Assembly (NCBI GenBank): GCA_029289235.1
Contig: JARFTZ010000023.1
Span: forward strand, 1-41,520
Direction: 5' to 3'
DNA length: 41,520 nucleotides
Source: Gammaproteobacteria bacterium
Lineage (GTDB): Bacteria > Pseudomonadota > Gammaproteobacteria > Burkholderiales > Rhodocyclaceae
Part shown: piece after piece, positions 15,429-23,454 of the stretch
Numbering within the stretch: the stretch's first letter is position 1
Layout: the number at the start of each line of letters is the position of its first letter
Position numbers and translations under genes: made by a program
Notes under the pieces: generated by a model
Told to the model about the DNA's origin: nothing
Seen by the model: only the letters and a program-made list of their open reading frames with translations
Databases searched by the model: none

Positions 15429-16646
15429 ATGTTCAAAAGATCTGCCTTGTGTCTGTCCGTCGCTGCCTGTCTGGCGGTGGTTCCCGTCGCGAGCATGGCC
15501 GCGCAACCGAAGCTCGAAGTCGTCGCCGAATGGAATCGGTTGGCGTACGACCTGGGCGATGCCGCAGCCGAAAAGGCGTACGACGACGCGCAAACGTGGA
15601 AAAAGGCTTTGCTGCACGGGGTCAAGGTTGATTCCAAGGGAACGATCTACGTCACTACGGCCCGCTGGGGCGGCAAGGAGGTGCCGGCAACGCTTAGCAA
15701 GCTGGTCAAGAAGGACGGGCAATGGAAACTCCAGCCGTTCCCCAGCAAGGAGATGAATGACGTTGCCAATCCGAAGGGGTTGAAGGCGGTCCTGGGTTTC
15801 GAGATCGACCGCAACGATGTGATGTGGATCCTCGACCAGGGGCACGTCGCGGGCGCGCCGTCCGCGCCGGGCGACGAGAAGCTGATCGGCTGGGATCTGA
15901 AGACCGGCAAAGAAGTGGCGCGCTACGAATTCAGCGAACAGGATTCGGACAGGAAGTGCTCGTTCCTCAACGACGTCGCGGTCGACAATGACAGCGGCTA
16001 TATCTACATCACCGACTCCGGGATTTTCTGCGATCCGTTGAAGGGCGGGCTCATCGTCTATGACGTCAAGAACAACAAGGCGAAGCGCGTGCTTTCGGCG
16101 CCGGAGTGGGTCAATGACGAAGCCTTTACCTTCAGGATTCACGGGCGGGATGTGCTGAAGGCCAAGGATGGCAAGCCCAATCCGATGCGCACCGGTGCCG
16201 ACGGCATCGCCTTGTCCGGCGACAAGAAGACCCTCTACTGGACGAACCTGACCGGCAACCGGTTGCTGAGCCTGCCGACGGAACTGCTCCGCGACTTTTC
16301 GAAGAGCGAGGATGAGGTCAAGAGCGCGGCCAAGGTGGTTTCTTCGCTGCCATCCAATACCGACGGGATGACCGCTGACCGGAAGAACAACCTGTACATG
16401 ACCGGATTGACGTTGAACGGCGTCATGAAGCGCGATGCGAAGAGCGGAAAAATCTCGACGTTTGCCAGCGACGAGGCGATTTCCTGGCCGGATACGCTGG
16501 GATGGGGGCCGAAAGGCGATCTGTATCTGGTCTCCAATCACCTGCACTTGTGGGTCGATGGCGACATGGACTTCGATCAGCCGAAGGTGCCGAATTTCCG
16601 GATCTACAAGATGAAAGTCGGCGCCACGCCTTACCTTGCAAAGTAA
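15429..16646 (+). CDS. Secreted royal-jelly/SMP-30-like beta-propeller protein
   Basis: The 405-residue protein has a Sec signal peptide (MFKRSALCLSVAACLAVVPV.., cleavage near residue 24 after SMA) and is therefore periplasmic. The mature part shows the features of the major royal jelly protein/yellow family (PF03022), often annotated as L-dopachrome tautomerase-related: MWILDQG, CSFLNDVAVD, YIYITDSGI, GADGIALSGDKKTLYWTNL and NTDGMTADRKNNLYMTG. These six-bladed propellers are related to SMP-30/gluconolactonases, and a sugar lactonase role is plausible beside a sugar-acid-like transporter, though no activity is proven for bacterial members. The ATG at 15429 has GAGAGGAG upstream. A candidate operator precedes it, and 394 bases separate it from dctP. 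Confidence 0.78.
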   Translation: MFKRSALCLSVAACLAVVPVASMAAQPKLEVVAEWNRLAYDLGDAAAEKAYDDAQTWKKALLHGVKVDSKGTIYVTTARWGGKEVPATLSKLVKKDGQWKLQPFPSKEMNDVANPKGLKAVLGFEIDRNDVMWILDQGHVAGAPSAPGDEKLIGWDLKTGKEVARYEFSEQDSDRKCSFLNDVAVDNDSGYIYITDSGIFCDPLKGGLIVYDVKNNKAKRVLSAPEWVNDEAFTFRIHGRDVLKAKDGKPNPMRTGADGIALSGDKKTLYWTNLTGNRLLSLPTELLRDFSKSEDEVKSAAKVVSSLPSNTDGMTADRKNNLYMTGLTLNGVMKRDAKSGKISTFASDEAISWPDTLGWGPKGDLYLVSNHLHLWVDGDMDFDQPKVPNFRIYKMKVGATPYLAK

Positions 16647-16743
16647 TCAAAGGTCATTGATGCGGCGAGTGGCGTGGGCGAGGAATCGGCGCGAAAAGAC
16701 GCCGGTTTCTCGCGGAGCGTTAGTTGTTGATGTTGTTTGTATA

Positions 16744-16761
16744 TGTTGTAGTGATACAACA
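16744..16761. promoter_or_regulatory. Palindrome TGTTGTA-GTGA-TACAACA
   Basis: A perfect 7-base-arm inverted repeat with a 4-base centre lies in the 394-base gap between the propeller gene and dctP. It contains TTGT-N6-ACAA, close to the TTGT/ACAA half-sites described for HexR-like RpiR proteins, and shares TGTTGTAGT with 15326-15334. The rest of 16647-16895 is AT-rich and shows no gene. Confidence 0.45.
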
Positions 16762-16895
16762 CGGTAGTGTCTTGTGTAGTGCAGTGGCGGCGGCTTGTGG
16801 GGTCGTCGGCAAAGACCGGCTCGTCATCGGCTGTTTCTGAAAATTCCTTTTTGTTTAATTGGTTGTGCGGCGACCGCGATTCTGTTTGAAGGTTG

Positions 16896-16929
16896 TTGAC
16901 ACGACGTGTTTACGGAGTAGTATTACTAC
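16896..16929 (+). promoter_or_regulatory. Promoter of the TRAP/catabolic operon with overlapping palindrome
   Basis: A -35 TTGACA (16896-16901) and a -10 TAGTAT (16918-16923) are 16 bases apart. The -10 is embedded in the perfect palindrome GTAGTA-T-TACTAC (16917-16929), an ideal place for a repressor. The pattern GTA-n-T-nnn-A-n-TAC is shared with 15300-15314. This predicts a leader of about 110 bases before the dctP start at 17041. The RpiR protein encoded downstream is the natural candidate repressor. Confidence 0.6.
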
Positions 16930-17040
16930 CGAATTGATCGGGTGTGTCGTTTCATGGCGCCCGCGGTTCGGGCGGTGTCTGAACTTCGTTTCCCTGTTTG
17001 TCGGGGTGACGGATATCCGGAAATAACTATGGAGGTTGTC

Positions 17041-18030
17041 ATGTTCAAGAAAGTATTGCTGGCGGCGTCATTGGCGGTTATCGGCGTTTCGTCTGCCGTG
17101 GCGCAGTCGGGCGACAAGATCGTGATCAAGATTGGCTACGGAACGGCCGGCGGTCCGATTCACGAGGGGGCGCTGGAGCTGAAGAAGCGGCTGCAGGCAG
17201 CGAACGGCCGGCTCGACGTGCAGGTCTTTCCCGGCGGCGCGCTGGGCTCCGAAGGAGAAATCATCGGCCAGTTGCAGACCGGCATGACCGACATGCTGCT
17301 GACGACGACCGGGCCGCTCGGGCAGCAGAACCCGATCTATTACGTGCTCGAAACACCGTACATCTTCATCAACTACGCGCAGGTGGACAAAGTGCTCGAT
17401 GGTCCGGCCGGAGACAAGCTCCTCAAGGGGCTGGAAGCGAAAGGCCTGGTCGGCTTGGCTTTCTGGGAAAACGGCTTCCGGGAAATGTCGAACAACGCCC
17501 GCCCGATCAAGGCCCCGGCGGACCTGAAGGGATTGAAGATGCGCACGCAGCAGAATCGCCTGCACATGAAGTACTTCTCCGATCTCGGTGCCAATCCCAC
17601 ACCGTTGCCTTTCACCGAAATCTACAACGCGCTGGCGACCAAGATGGTCGATGGGCAGGAGAACCCGCTCTCGCTGATCGCCACCAACAAGTTCTACGAG
17701 CAGCAAAAGTACGTATCCCTGACCGATCACGTCTATTCGTCGGTCCCGGTCTATTACTCGAAGTCGAAGTGGGACAAGTTGCCTGCCGACGTCCAGAAGC
17801 TGGTGAAAGATACGGTGTATGACATGCGCCTGTGGCAGCGCAAGCTCGGCCGCGACCAGCAGAAGGCGTACGTCGCCGAGATTTCCAAGAAGTCCGAGGT
17901 GCTTGAACTGACCGACGCCGAGAAGGCTGCGTTCCAGAAGGCCGCCGAGCCGGCATTCGAGTGGGCCAAGAAAGAATACGGCGCGGCGTACGAATCGACT
18001 CTCAAGGAAGTGCTCGAGGCGGCGAAGTAG
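17041..18030 (+). CDS. dctP: TRAP transporter solute-binding protein DctP
   Basis: The 329-residue periplasmic protein captures the substrate for the TRAP membrane subunits encoded next. It has a Sec signal peptide (MFKKVLLAASLAVIGVSSAVAQ, cleavage near 21) and the DctP-family fold. Family marks are GPIHEGALELKKRL, FPGGALGSEGEIIGQLQTG, ENGFREMSNNARPI and LKGLKMRTQQN, whose Arg usually salt-bridges the carboxylate of the ligand, and later MVDGQENPL. The ligand is therefore probably an organic or sugar acid. The ATG at 17041 has GGAGG upstream. It is the first gene of a long operon with dctQ, dctM, an FGGY kinase, a dehydrogenase and an aldolase. A strong hairpin lies between it and dctQ. Confidence 0.92.
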   Translation: MFKKVLLAASLAVIGVSSAVAQSGDKIVIKIGYGTAGGPIHEGALELKKRLQAANGRLDVQVFPGGALGSEGEIIGQLQTGMTDMLLTTTGPLGQQNPIYYVLETPYIFINYAQVDKVLDGPAGDKLLKGLEAKGLVGLAFWENGFREMSNNARPIKAPADLKGLKMRTQQNRLHMKYFSDLGANPTPLPFTEIYNALATKMVDGQENPLSLIATNKFYEQQKYVSLTDHVYSSVPVYYSKSKWDKLPADVQKLVKDTVYDMRLWQRKLGRDQQKAYVAEISKKSEVLELTDAEKAAFQKAAEPAFEWAKKEYGAAYESTLKEVLEAAK

Positions 18031-18048
18031 CCTCGCCGGGTTGTTCGG

Positions 18049-18076
18049 GCGATTGCCTCGGCAATGAGGCAATCGC
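18049..18076 (+). other. Intercistronic hairpin between dctP and dctQ
   Basis: GCGATTGCCTC (18049-18059) and GAGGCAATCGC (18066-18076) form a perfect 11-base-pair stem with a GGCAAT loop. No T-tract follows, so it is unlikely to be a full terminator. Its position 18 bases after the dctP stop suits a 3'-end stabiliser or partial attenuator that keeps binding-protein mRNA in excess over the permease. The second TRAP operon has an equivalent hairpin. Confidence 0.75.
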
Positions 18077-18112
18077 GCGGAGAGCGAGCAGGTCACTATG
18101 GAGAGGTCAGCA

Positions 18113-18598
18113 ATGAGCAGCATTAAGAACCCCAAGGGGCTTTCCGCTTGGCGGCGGATCGAAATAGCCATCTATGTGGTGCTGGGGATCGCCATGACGC
18201 TACTGATGTTCAGCAACGCGGTCATGCGTTACGTGTTCGATTCTTCGATCGTGTGGTCGGAAGAGGTCATTCGCTTGTTCTTTGTTCTGGCGATGTTCAT
18301 CGCCATTACCGGCGGTTTCATCCGCAACGAGCACATCGGTTTCGACAGCCTGGCCAAGCGGCCGGGCGCATTCAACCTCATTTTCAAGGCGGTTACCGGC
18401 CTGTGCCTGGTCGTTGTCGGCGGGCTGCTGGCCTACGAAGGCGGGAAATTTACCCTGATGACCGGTGATGTGCCGTTGCCGGCGACCAACATGCCGACGT
18501 CGCTGTTCATGTGGCCGGGCGTGGTTGCAGGCGGGGTGTGGGTAGTGATCGGCCTGGCGAAGATCGCCGCCATCTTTGTGCGGAAGGAATCGGCATGA
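18113..18598 (+). CDS. dctQ: TRAP transporter small permease DctQ
   Basis: The 161-residue inner-membrane protein has the four hydrophobic segments of DctQ (about 17-38, 52-70, 90-110 and 128-150). It also carries the family motif FSNAVMRYVFDSSIVWSEEV after the first helix, followed by GGFIRNEHIGFD. It works as the scaffold for the DctM transport subunit. I chose the ATG at 18113, with GGAGAGG six bases upstream; an in-frame ATG at 18098 lacks such a site. The stop overlaps the dctM start as ATGA, indicating translational coupling. Confidence 0.9.
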   Translation: MSSIKNPKGLSAWRRIEIAIYVVLGIAMTLLMFSNAVMRYVFDSSIVWSEEVIRLFFVLAMFIAITGGFIRNEHIGFDSLAKRPGAFNLIFKAVTGLCLVVVGGLLAYEGGKFTLMTGDVPLPATNMPTSLFMWPGVVAGGVWVVIGLAKIAAIFVRKESA

Positions 18599-19872
18599 GC
18601 ACGCTGTTCATATACCTGGCTATCTTCGGCGCGCTGTTCGCCGTCGGTTCGCCTGTAGTGTTGTCACTCGCCGCGGCGGCGGTGGCGATGCTCCTGATGA
18701 AGGGCGTTGACCTGATCGTCTTCGCCCAGAAATTCATGGTCTCGCTCGACAATTTCGGCCTGACCGCGATGTTCTTCTTCATTCTCGCCGGCGAGATCAT
18801 GAACGGCGGCGGCATGACGCGACGCATCATCGCCGCCGTGTCGAAGCTCGTGAAGGATATCCCCGGCGGGCTGGCGATCGTCACGGTCGTTTCCTGCGGG
18901 GTTTTCGCCGCGATCAACGGGTCGGCCATCGCCACGATGCTGGCGATCGGCGCGATCATGTATCCGGCGATGGTACGCCAGGGCTATTCGCCGGCCTTCG
19001 CCGCGGCGACGATCGGCGCCGGCGGCGTGGTCGGGCCGATCATTCCGCCGTCGATCCCGATGATCGTCTATGGCTCGACGACCGGTGATTCCGTGGCGGC
19101 GTTGTTCGCCGGCGGCTTCCTGATCGGGACCTTCATTCTTTCGATGGAAGTAGCGGTCGCCTACCTCGTCTCGAAGAAACGCGGCTGGGGTGTCAACGTG
19201 CCCGAGATCGATTTCGGCGACACCAAGGGCATCGCCTGGGCGCTGGTCTTTCCGGTGATGATCATGGTGAGCATCACCTCCGGGATGATGACGGCGACGG
19301 AAACCGCCTCGATGGCCGTGATGTATGCCTGGTTCGTCGGCTCCTTCATCTACCGGGAATTCAAGATCCGCGAGTTGCCGACAATGATGGCGACAGCGAT
19401 GAAAGGCTCGGCCGCGGTGATGGCCATCGTCGGCGCGGCGACGGCCGTCGGCTGGATTCTGACCTACGAGCGGGTGCCGCAGCAGGTCACCGAAACGCTG
19501 GTGGCGAACATCCAAGGGCCGTATGCGTTCATGGCGGTGTCGTTCGGCATCCTGTTCATCGTCGGGATGATCATGGACCTGACGCCGGCGATCCTGATCC
19601 TGACGCCGATCTTCATGGCGCCGGTCGCTGCATTCGGTGTCGATCCGATCTACTTCGGCGTCTTCTTCTGCGCCACGCTGACCGCAGGGCTGGTGACGCC
19701 GCCGGTGGGCACGCTGATCTATCTCGGCTGTTCGATGTCGGAAAGCCCGCTGAGCCAGGTCGTGAAGGAACTTGTCCCGTACATCGCGGCGATCTACATC
19801 GCGCTGTTCGTCTGCGTTGCCTTCCCGAATGTCATCACCTACGTGCCCAAGCAACTGCTCGGACTCTATTGA
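18595..19872 (+). CDS. dctM: TRAP transporter large permease DctM
   Basis: The 425-residue polytopic membrane protein is the sodium-coupled transport subunit of the TRAP system. It consists almost wholly of hydrophobic helices and shows DctM hallmarks: FFFILAGEIMNGGGMTRRI, GSAIATMLAIGAIMYPAM, IGAGGVVGPIIPPSIPMIVY, MTATETASMAVMYA, GMIMDLTPAILILTPIF and GLVTPPVGTLIYLG. The PPS and TPPVG turns belong to the pseudo-symmetric hairpins of the ion/substrate site. It starts inside the dctQ stop codon and is followed 13 bases later by the FGGY kinase gene, so uptake and the first catabolic step are coupled. The transported compound is unknown. Confidence 0.92.
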   Translation: MSTLFIYLAIFGALFAVGSPVVLSLAAAAVAMLLMKGVDLIVFAQKFMVSLDNFGLTAMFFFILAGEIMNGGGMTRRIIAAVSKLVKDIPGGLAIVTVVSCGVFAAINGSAIATMLAIGAIMYPAMVRQGYSPAFAAATIGAGGVVGPIIPPSIPMIVYGSTTGDSVAALFAGGFLIGTFILSMEVAVAYLVSKKRGWGVNVPEIDFGDTKGIAWALVFPVMIMVSITSGMMTATETASMAVMYAWFVGSFIYREFKIRELPTMMATAMKGSAAVMAIVGAATAVGWILTYERVPQQVTETLVANIQGPYAFMAVSFGILFIVGMIMDLTPAILILTPIFMAPVAAFGVDPIYFGVFFCATLTAGLVTPPVGTLIYLGCSMSESPLSQVVKELVPYIAAIYIALFVCVAFPNVITYVPKQLLGLY

Positions 19873-19885
19873 ATCGGAGCCGATG

Positions 19886-21415
19886 ATGAACTTGCCAATG
19901 CAAACCCATACCACCCGCGTGCTGGCGGTCGATATCGGCACCTCGTCCGTGCGGGCGATGGTGTACGACGCGACAGGGGCGATCCACGCCCGCGCGCAGA
20001 TCGCCTACTCGACGATCCGGCCGGCGCAGTACCTGGAAGAGCAGGATCCCGATCTGGTGCGTGCCGAGGTCTATCGCGCCATCGCCCAGTGCCTGCAACA
20101 GGACGGGGCGAAGCCGGGCGAAATCGAAGCGATCAGCTTCTCGTCGCAGATGTACGGCGTGATCGCTCTTGATCACGCCCATCGCCCGCTCACGCGCAAC
20201 ATCCTCTGGTCGGACGGGCGCTCGGAGCCGCAGGCCGAGGCAATGAAAAAGTCACTCGGTGCCCGATGGCTCTACCCGGACACCGGCTGTCCGATGAACT
20301 CGATCTTCCCGTTCGCCAAGCTGCTTTGGCTCAAGTGCGAACAGCCGGAACTATTCCGCGCCGCCGCCCGTTTCGTGTCGATCAAGGAGTACGTGACCTT
20401 CCCGCTCATCGGCGAATGGTCTATCGACTATTCGATGGCTTCGTCCACGGGGTTGCTCGACATCCACGCGCACCGCTGGAGCACGAAGGCGCTGGACTAC
20501 CTTGGTCTGCTGTCGGAGCGGCTGCCGTCGCCGGTATCAGGGACGCAGCGGTTCTCGCTGCAAGCCGGTTCCCCGCTGGCCGGCCTGGGTTTGCCGGAGG
20601 ACGTTGCCGTCTTCCTCGGCGGCGGCGATGGTCCGCTGGCCAATCTGGGTGCGGGAGCCTCCTTGCCGGGAACGGTCAACATCGACCTCGGTACCTCCGG
20701 GGCGGCACGCTGCCTGGCAGAGCGGCCGACTGTCGACGACGCAGCGAGCCTATGGTGCTTCTGCCTGACCGAGGAGCTTTGGGCAAGCGGCGGCATCGTG
20801 ACCAACGTCGGCAACGCCTACCAGTGGTTTGCCGGCAAGGTGCTCGGCACCGCCGGGATTGCCGAACGCGACGCCTACGCGATCATGGATCGTACGGCCG
20901 CCGAAATCGCGCCGGGGTGCGATGGGCTGTATTTCCTCCCCTATCTGCGCAAGGCGCGTTCGCCCTATTGGGACGGCCGGCTCAAGGGCACGATGTACGG
21001 ACTCACGGCCGATCATTCGGCGGCGCACATGGCGCGCGCCATGCTCGAAGCGGTTGCCTTCGACCTGCGGACGATCGTCGGCGTCATGCGCAAGAAGCTG
21101 ACCCTCGCGGAGCATGTCGTGCTGACCGGCGGGCTGGCGCGTTCGCCGATCATCCCGCAACTCCTCGCCGATGTCCTCGATGCCGAGATCCGGGTGCCGG
21201 CGGACGGCGAAGGATCGATCGCGGGCGCGGCGATTCTTGCACTGAACGGCCTGGGCGCCATCCCGGCGCTGTCTTTCATCGGCGAGGCGCGCACGGCGAA
21301 GACATACCGTCCCGACGCCGCGAATCGCGAACGCTACCACGCGGTTTACGCGGGCTACACCCGCCTCGTCGATCAGCTGCGAGGAATCAATCTCAATGAA
21401 AGGAACGTGTTGTGA
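19886..21415 (+). CDS. FGGY-family carbohydrate kinase
   Basis: The 509-residue cytoplasmic enzyme transfers phosphate from ATP to a sugar, sugar acid or polyol. The N-terminal phosphate-binding motif is VLAVDIGTSSVRAMVYD (12-28). Substrate-side motifs SFSSQMYGVIALD and ILWSDGRSE follow, and the second ATPase-fold lobe has NIDLGTSGAARC and VVLTGGLARSPIIPQLLADV. The tone of these motifs is closest to the gluconokinase/xylulokinase branch. Of two adjacent ATGs (19883, 19886), the second is six bases from GGAG and is preferred. The stop overlaps the next gene's GTG by four bases. With the dehydrogenase and aldolase it forms the core of a catabolic pathway whose substrate is not determined by sequence. 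Confidence 0.85.
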   Translation: MNLPMQTHTTRVLAVDIGTSSVRAMVYDATGAIHARAQIAYSTIRPAQYLEEQDPDLVRAEVYRAIAQCLQQDGAKPGEIEAISFSSQMYGVIALDHAHRPLTRNILWSDGRSEPQAEAMKKSLGARWLYPDTGCPMNSIFPFAKLLWLKCEQPELFRAAARFVSIKEYVTFPLIGEWSIDYSMASSTGLLDIHAHRWSTKALDYLGLLSERLPSPVSGTQRFSLQAGSPLAGLGLPEDVAVFLGGGDGPLANLGAGASLPGTVNIDLGTSGAARCLAERPTVDDAASLWCFCLTEELWASGGIVTNVGNAYQWFAGKVLGTAGIAERDAYAIMDRTAAEIAPGCDGLYFLPYLRKARSPYWDGRLKGTMYGLTADHSAAHMARAMLEAVAFDLRTIVGVMRKKLTLAEHVVLTGGLARSPIIPQLLADVLDAEIRVPADGEGSIAGAAILALNGLGAIPALSFIGEARTAKTYRPDAANRERYHAVYAGYTRLVDQLRGINLNERNVL

Positions 21416-22392
21416 AGGTTCTGGTGACCTCCAAGTCATTCGGCCGCGTTGCGCCCGATGCGCTTGAGCTGCTCAAGGAAAATGGCATCGAGATCGTCCG
21501 CGGCTCGCGGCCCTCGATGAACGCTGCCGAAATCGCCACCGAAATCGCCGGGTGCGACGCGCTCGTCGTCGGCAACGACACGGTCGATGCAGGCGTGTTC
21601 GCCGCCGCCGATCGCCTGCAAGTCGTGCATATGCACGGGACCGGCCTGGATGCGATCGATGTTGCTGCGGCGACAGAAAACGGCGTGCTGGTGGCCAACG
21701 CGCCGGGCGCCAACCGCAACGCTGTGGCCGAACTGACCGTCGCGCTGATGCTGGTCGCGGCGCGATCGATCGACAAGCACATCGAGATCCTCAAGGCCGG
21801 GCGCTGGGAGCGCACGGCAGGGCATGAGGTCTCCGGCAAGACCCTCGGCGTCATCGGCCTCGGCAACATCGGCCAGCGCATCGTCGAGCTGCTCTCCGGT
21901 TTCAACATGGGCGTCATCGGCTTTGACGTCTATCCCGACCGCGAATGGGCGGAGCGCGCTGCCGTTGCCCTGGCGCAATCGCCCGACGAGGTGTTTGCCG
22001 AAGCCGACTTCGTTGTTCTTGCGCTCTCGCTGAACGACAAGACCCGCAACTTCGTCGACGCCCGCCGTCTCGGCCTGATGAAGCCCAATGCCTATCTGAT
22101 CAATACGGCACGCGGCGGTCTGGTCGATGACGAGGCCCTGTGCGTGGCCTTGCGCGAAAAAAGGCTTGCCGGCGCAGCCATCGACGTGTTCGACCCGGAA
22201 CCGCTGTCACCCGATTCGCCCTTGCGCACCTCGGGTGCGACGCTGACGCCGCACCTGGCGGCGACGTCGGTCGAATCCGCCGGCAACGTCTCACGAATTG
22301 TCGCGCGCAATCTCATCGACGTGCTCCTGCACGGCCGGTCGGAGTGCGCCGTCAACCCCGGTGCGCTGGCGCGCCGCATAAGAAAAAAATGA
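21412..22392 (+). CDS. D-2-hydroxyacid dehydrogenase (SerA/GhrB-like)
   Basis: The 326-residue cytoplasmic enzyme interconverts a D-2-hydroxyacid and a 2-oxoacid with NAD(P). It has the Rossmann motif GLGNIGQR (149-156) followed by D172 at the second strand end (FDVY), which favours NAD. The catalytic triad is R234 in NTARGG, E263 in DPEP and H281 in LTPHLAATS. The GTG start overlaps the kinase stop as GTGA and has AAAGGA seven bases upstream, so it is translationally coupled to the kinase. In context it could act on the phosphorylated sugar acid, like 2-ketogluconate-6-phosphate reductase or phosphoglycerate dehydrogenase-like enzymes; this is inference. Confidence 0.87.
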   Translation: MKVLVTSKSFGRVAPDALELLKENGIEIVRGSRPSMNAAEIATEIAGCDALVVGNDTVDAGVFAAADRLQVVHMHGTGLDAIDVAAATENGVLVANAPGANRNAVAELTVALMLVAARSIDKHIEILKAGRWERTAGHEVSGKTLGVIGLGNIGQRIVELLSGFNMGVIGFDVYPDREWAERAAVALAQSPDEVFAEADFVVLALSLNDKTRNFVDARRLGLMKPNAYLINTARGGLVDDEALCVALREKRLAGAAIDVFDPEPLSPDSPLRTSGATLTPHLAATSVESAGNVSRIVARNLIDVLLHGRSECAVNPGALARRIRKK

Positions 22393-22443
22393 TCTAGCCA
22401 GTTCCCTCCCTCCCACAACTTGTCTTTTTGAAAAGGATGAATC

Positions 22444-23385
22444 ATGACAATCCAGGGCTCGCTCGTCCCTAACATCACCATTTTCGACGCGTCCGGCAAC
22501 ATCGACGCAGCCAAAACCCGCTGGCACATGGACTGGATTTTTTCCAAGGGTGTCGACGGTCTCTTCCTGACCGGATCGTACGGCGCCGGTCCGCTGATGA
22601 GCACCGAGGAGCGCGTTTCGGTGTTCAAGATGGCGCGCCAGTCGGCTGACGGCTTCAAGAACAAGGTGCTGTTGCCGCACGTCGGCTGCATCGACACCAA
22701 GAACGCCGTCGAACTGGCCCAGGCCGCCGAGAAGATCGGCGTCGACGCCATCGGCGCCGTCCCGCCGTTCTACTACAAGCACACCGACGAGGTGGTCATC
22801 GAGTACTACAAGGCGATCATCGGCGCGGTGAAGCTGCCCGTGTATGCCTACAACAACCCGGAAACCTCGCGCTACACGTTCAACCTCAAGACGATCAAGA
22901 CGCTGCAGGAATACGGCCTCGCCGGCATGAAGGACAGCCCGCTGTCGATCGGCCTGGTCTCTCAGGTCGCCTACGGCGCACAGGAAGCCGGCAAGGACTT
23001 CCAGCTGATCATCGGCACCTCCACCGGCTGGCTGCCGCTGGTGCACATGGGTGTCAAGGCGGCGATCGCCGGGATCAACAACTGGGCGCCGGAAATCATG
23101 ACCGAACTGGTCCGTGCCACCTTCGCCGGCGAGTGGGACCGTGCGCGCAAGGCCTACCTGGTGATGATGGATCTGTCGGCCAAGCTGCACTTCACCGATT
23201 CGACGATCGCCTCGCACATGGCGCTGTACGCGCGCGGCTTCGACGCCGGCTTCCCGCGCAAGCCGATGATCATGCCGGGCTTCGACAATCCGAAGTATCG
23301 TGAGCTGCGTACCATCCTCGAAAAGGGCTTCGCCGAACTGGATCTGCCGTTCGAGACCGGCAGCTTCAAGGTGCCGGGGCTGTAA
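22444..23385 (+). CDS. DapA/NAL-family class I aldolase (dihydrodipicolinate synthase-like)
   Basis: The 313-residue TIM-barrel enzyme forms a Schiff base with a 2-oxoacid. Lys163 in GLAGMKDSP is the Schiff-base lysine, and Tyr136 in VYAYNNPE is the conserved catalytic tyrosine. The pyruvate-carboxylate loop is GSYGAG (44-49) where true DapA has GTTGE, so this is not the lysine-biosynthetic enzyme. Related proteins cleave 2-keto-3-deoxy-sugar acids or similar compounds to pyruvate and an aldehyde. The ATG has AAGGA seven bases upstream. It ends the TRAP-kinase-dehydrogenase series and is followed by a GC-rich hairpin and an RpiR regulator gene, so it probably catalyses the last, carbon-splitting step of that pathway. 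Confidence 0.86.
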   Translation: MTIQGSLVPNITIFDASGNIDAAKTRWHMDWIFSKGVDGLFLTGSYGAGPLMSTEERVSVFKMARQSADGFKNKVLLPHVGCIDTKNAVELAQAAEKIGVDAIGAVPPFYYKHTDEVVIEYYKAIIGAVKLPVYAYNNPETSRYTFNLKTIKTLQEYGLAGMKDSPLSIGLVSQVAYGAQEAGKDFQLIIGTSTGWLPLVHMGVKAAIAGINNWAPEIMTELVRATFAGEWDRARKAYLVMMDLSAKLHFTDSTIASHMALYARGFDAGFPRKPMIMPGFDNPKYRELRTILEKGFAELDLPFETGSFKVPGL

Positions 23386-23402
23386 GGCCGTTCAGGCCGT
23401 TT

Positions 23403-23433
23403 CGGCACGGGGCGCGCTGGCGGCCCCGTGCCG
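23403..23433 (+). terminator. Strong GC hairpin between aldolase and RpiR genes
   Basis: CGGCACGGGGC (23403-23413) and GCCCCGTGCCG (23423-23433) form a perfect 11-base-pair stem with a nine-base loop, 17 bases after the aldolase stop. There is no T-tract, so it may be an imperfect terminator or an mRNA-stabilising structure. A GATAAT -10-like element follows at 23441. Confidence 0.5.
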
Positions 23434-23454
23434 GATCGGGGATAATCGCGGCCT

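Noticed and set aside
18049-18076. Rho-independent terminator within the TRAP operon
   Set aside because: No T-tract follows the stem and the downstream genes overlap as one operon; mRNA stabilisation or partial attenuation is more likely.
22444-23385. Lysine-biosynthetic dapA
   Set aside because: The GTTGE loop is replaced by GSYGAG and the gene sits in a catabolic TRAP/kinase operon.
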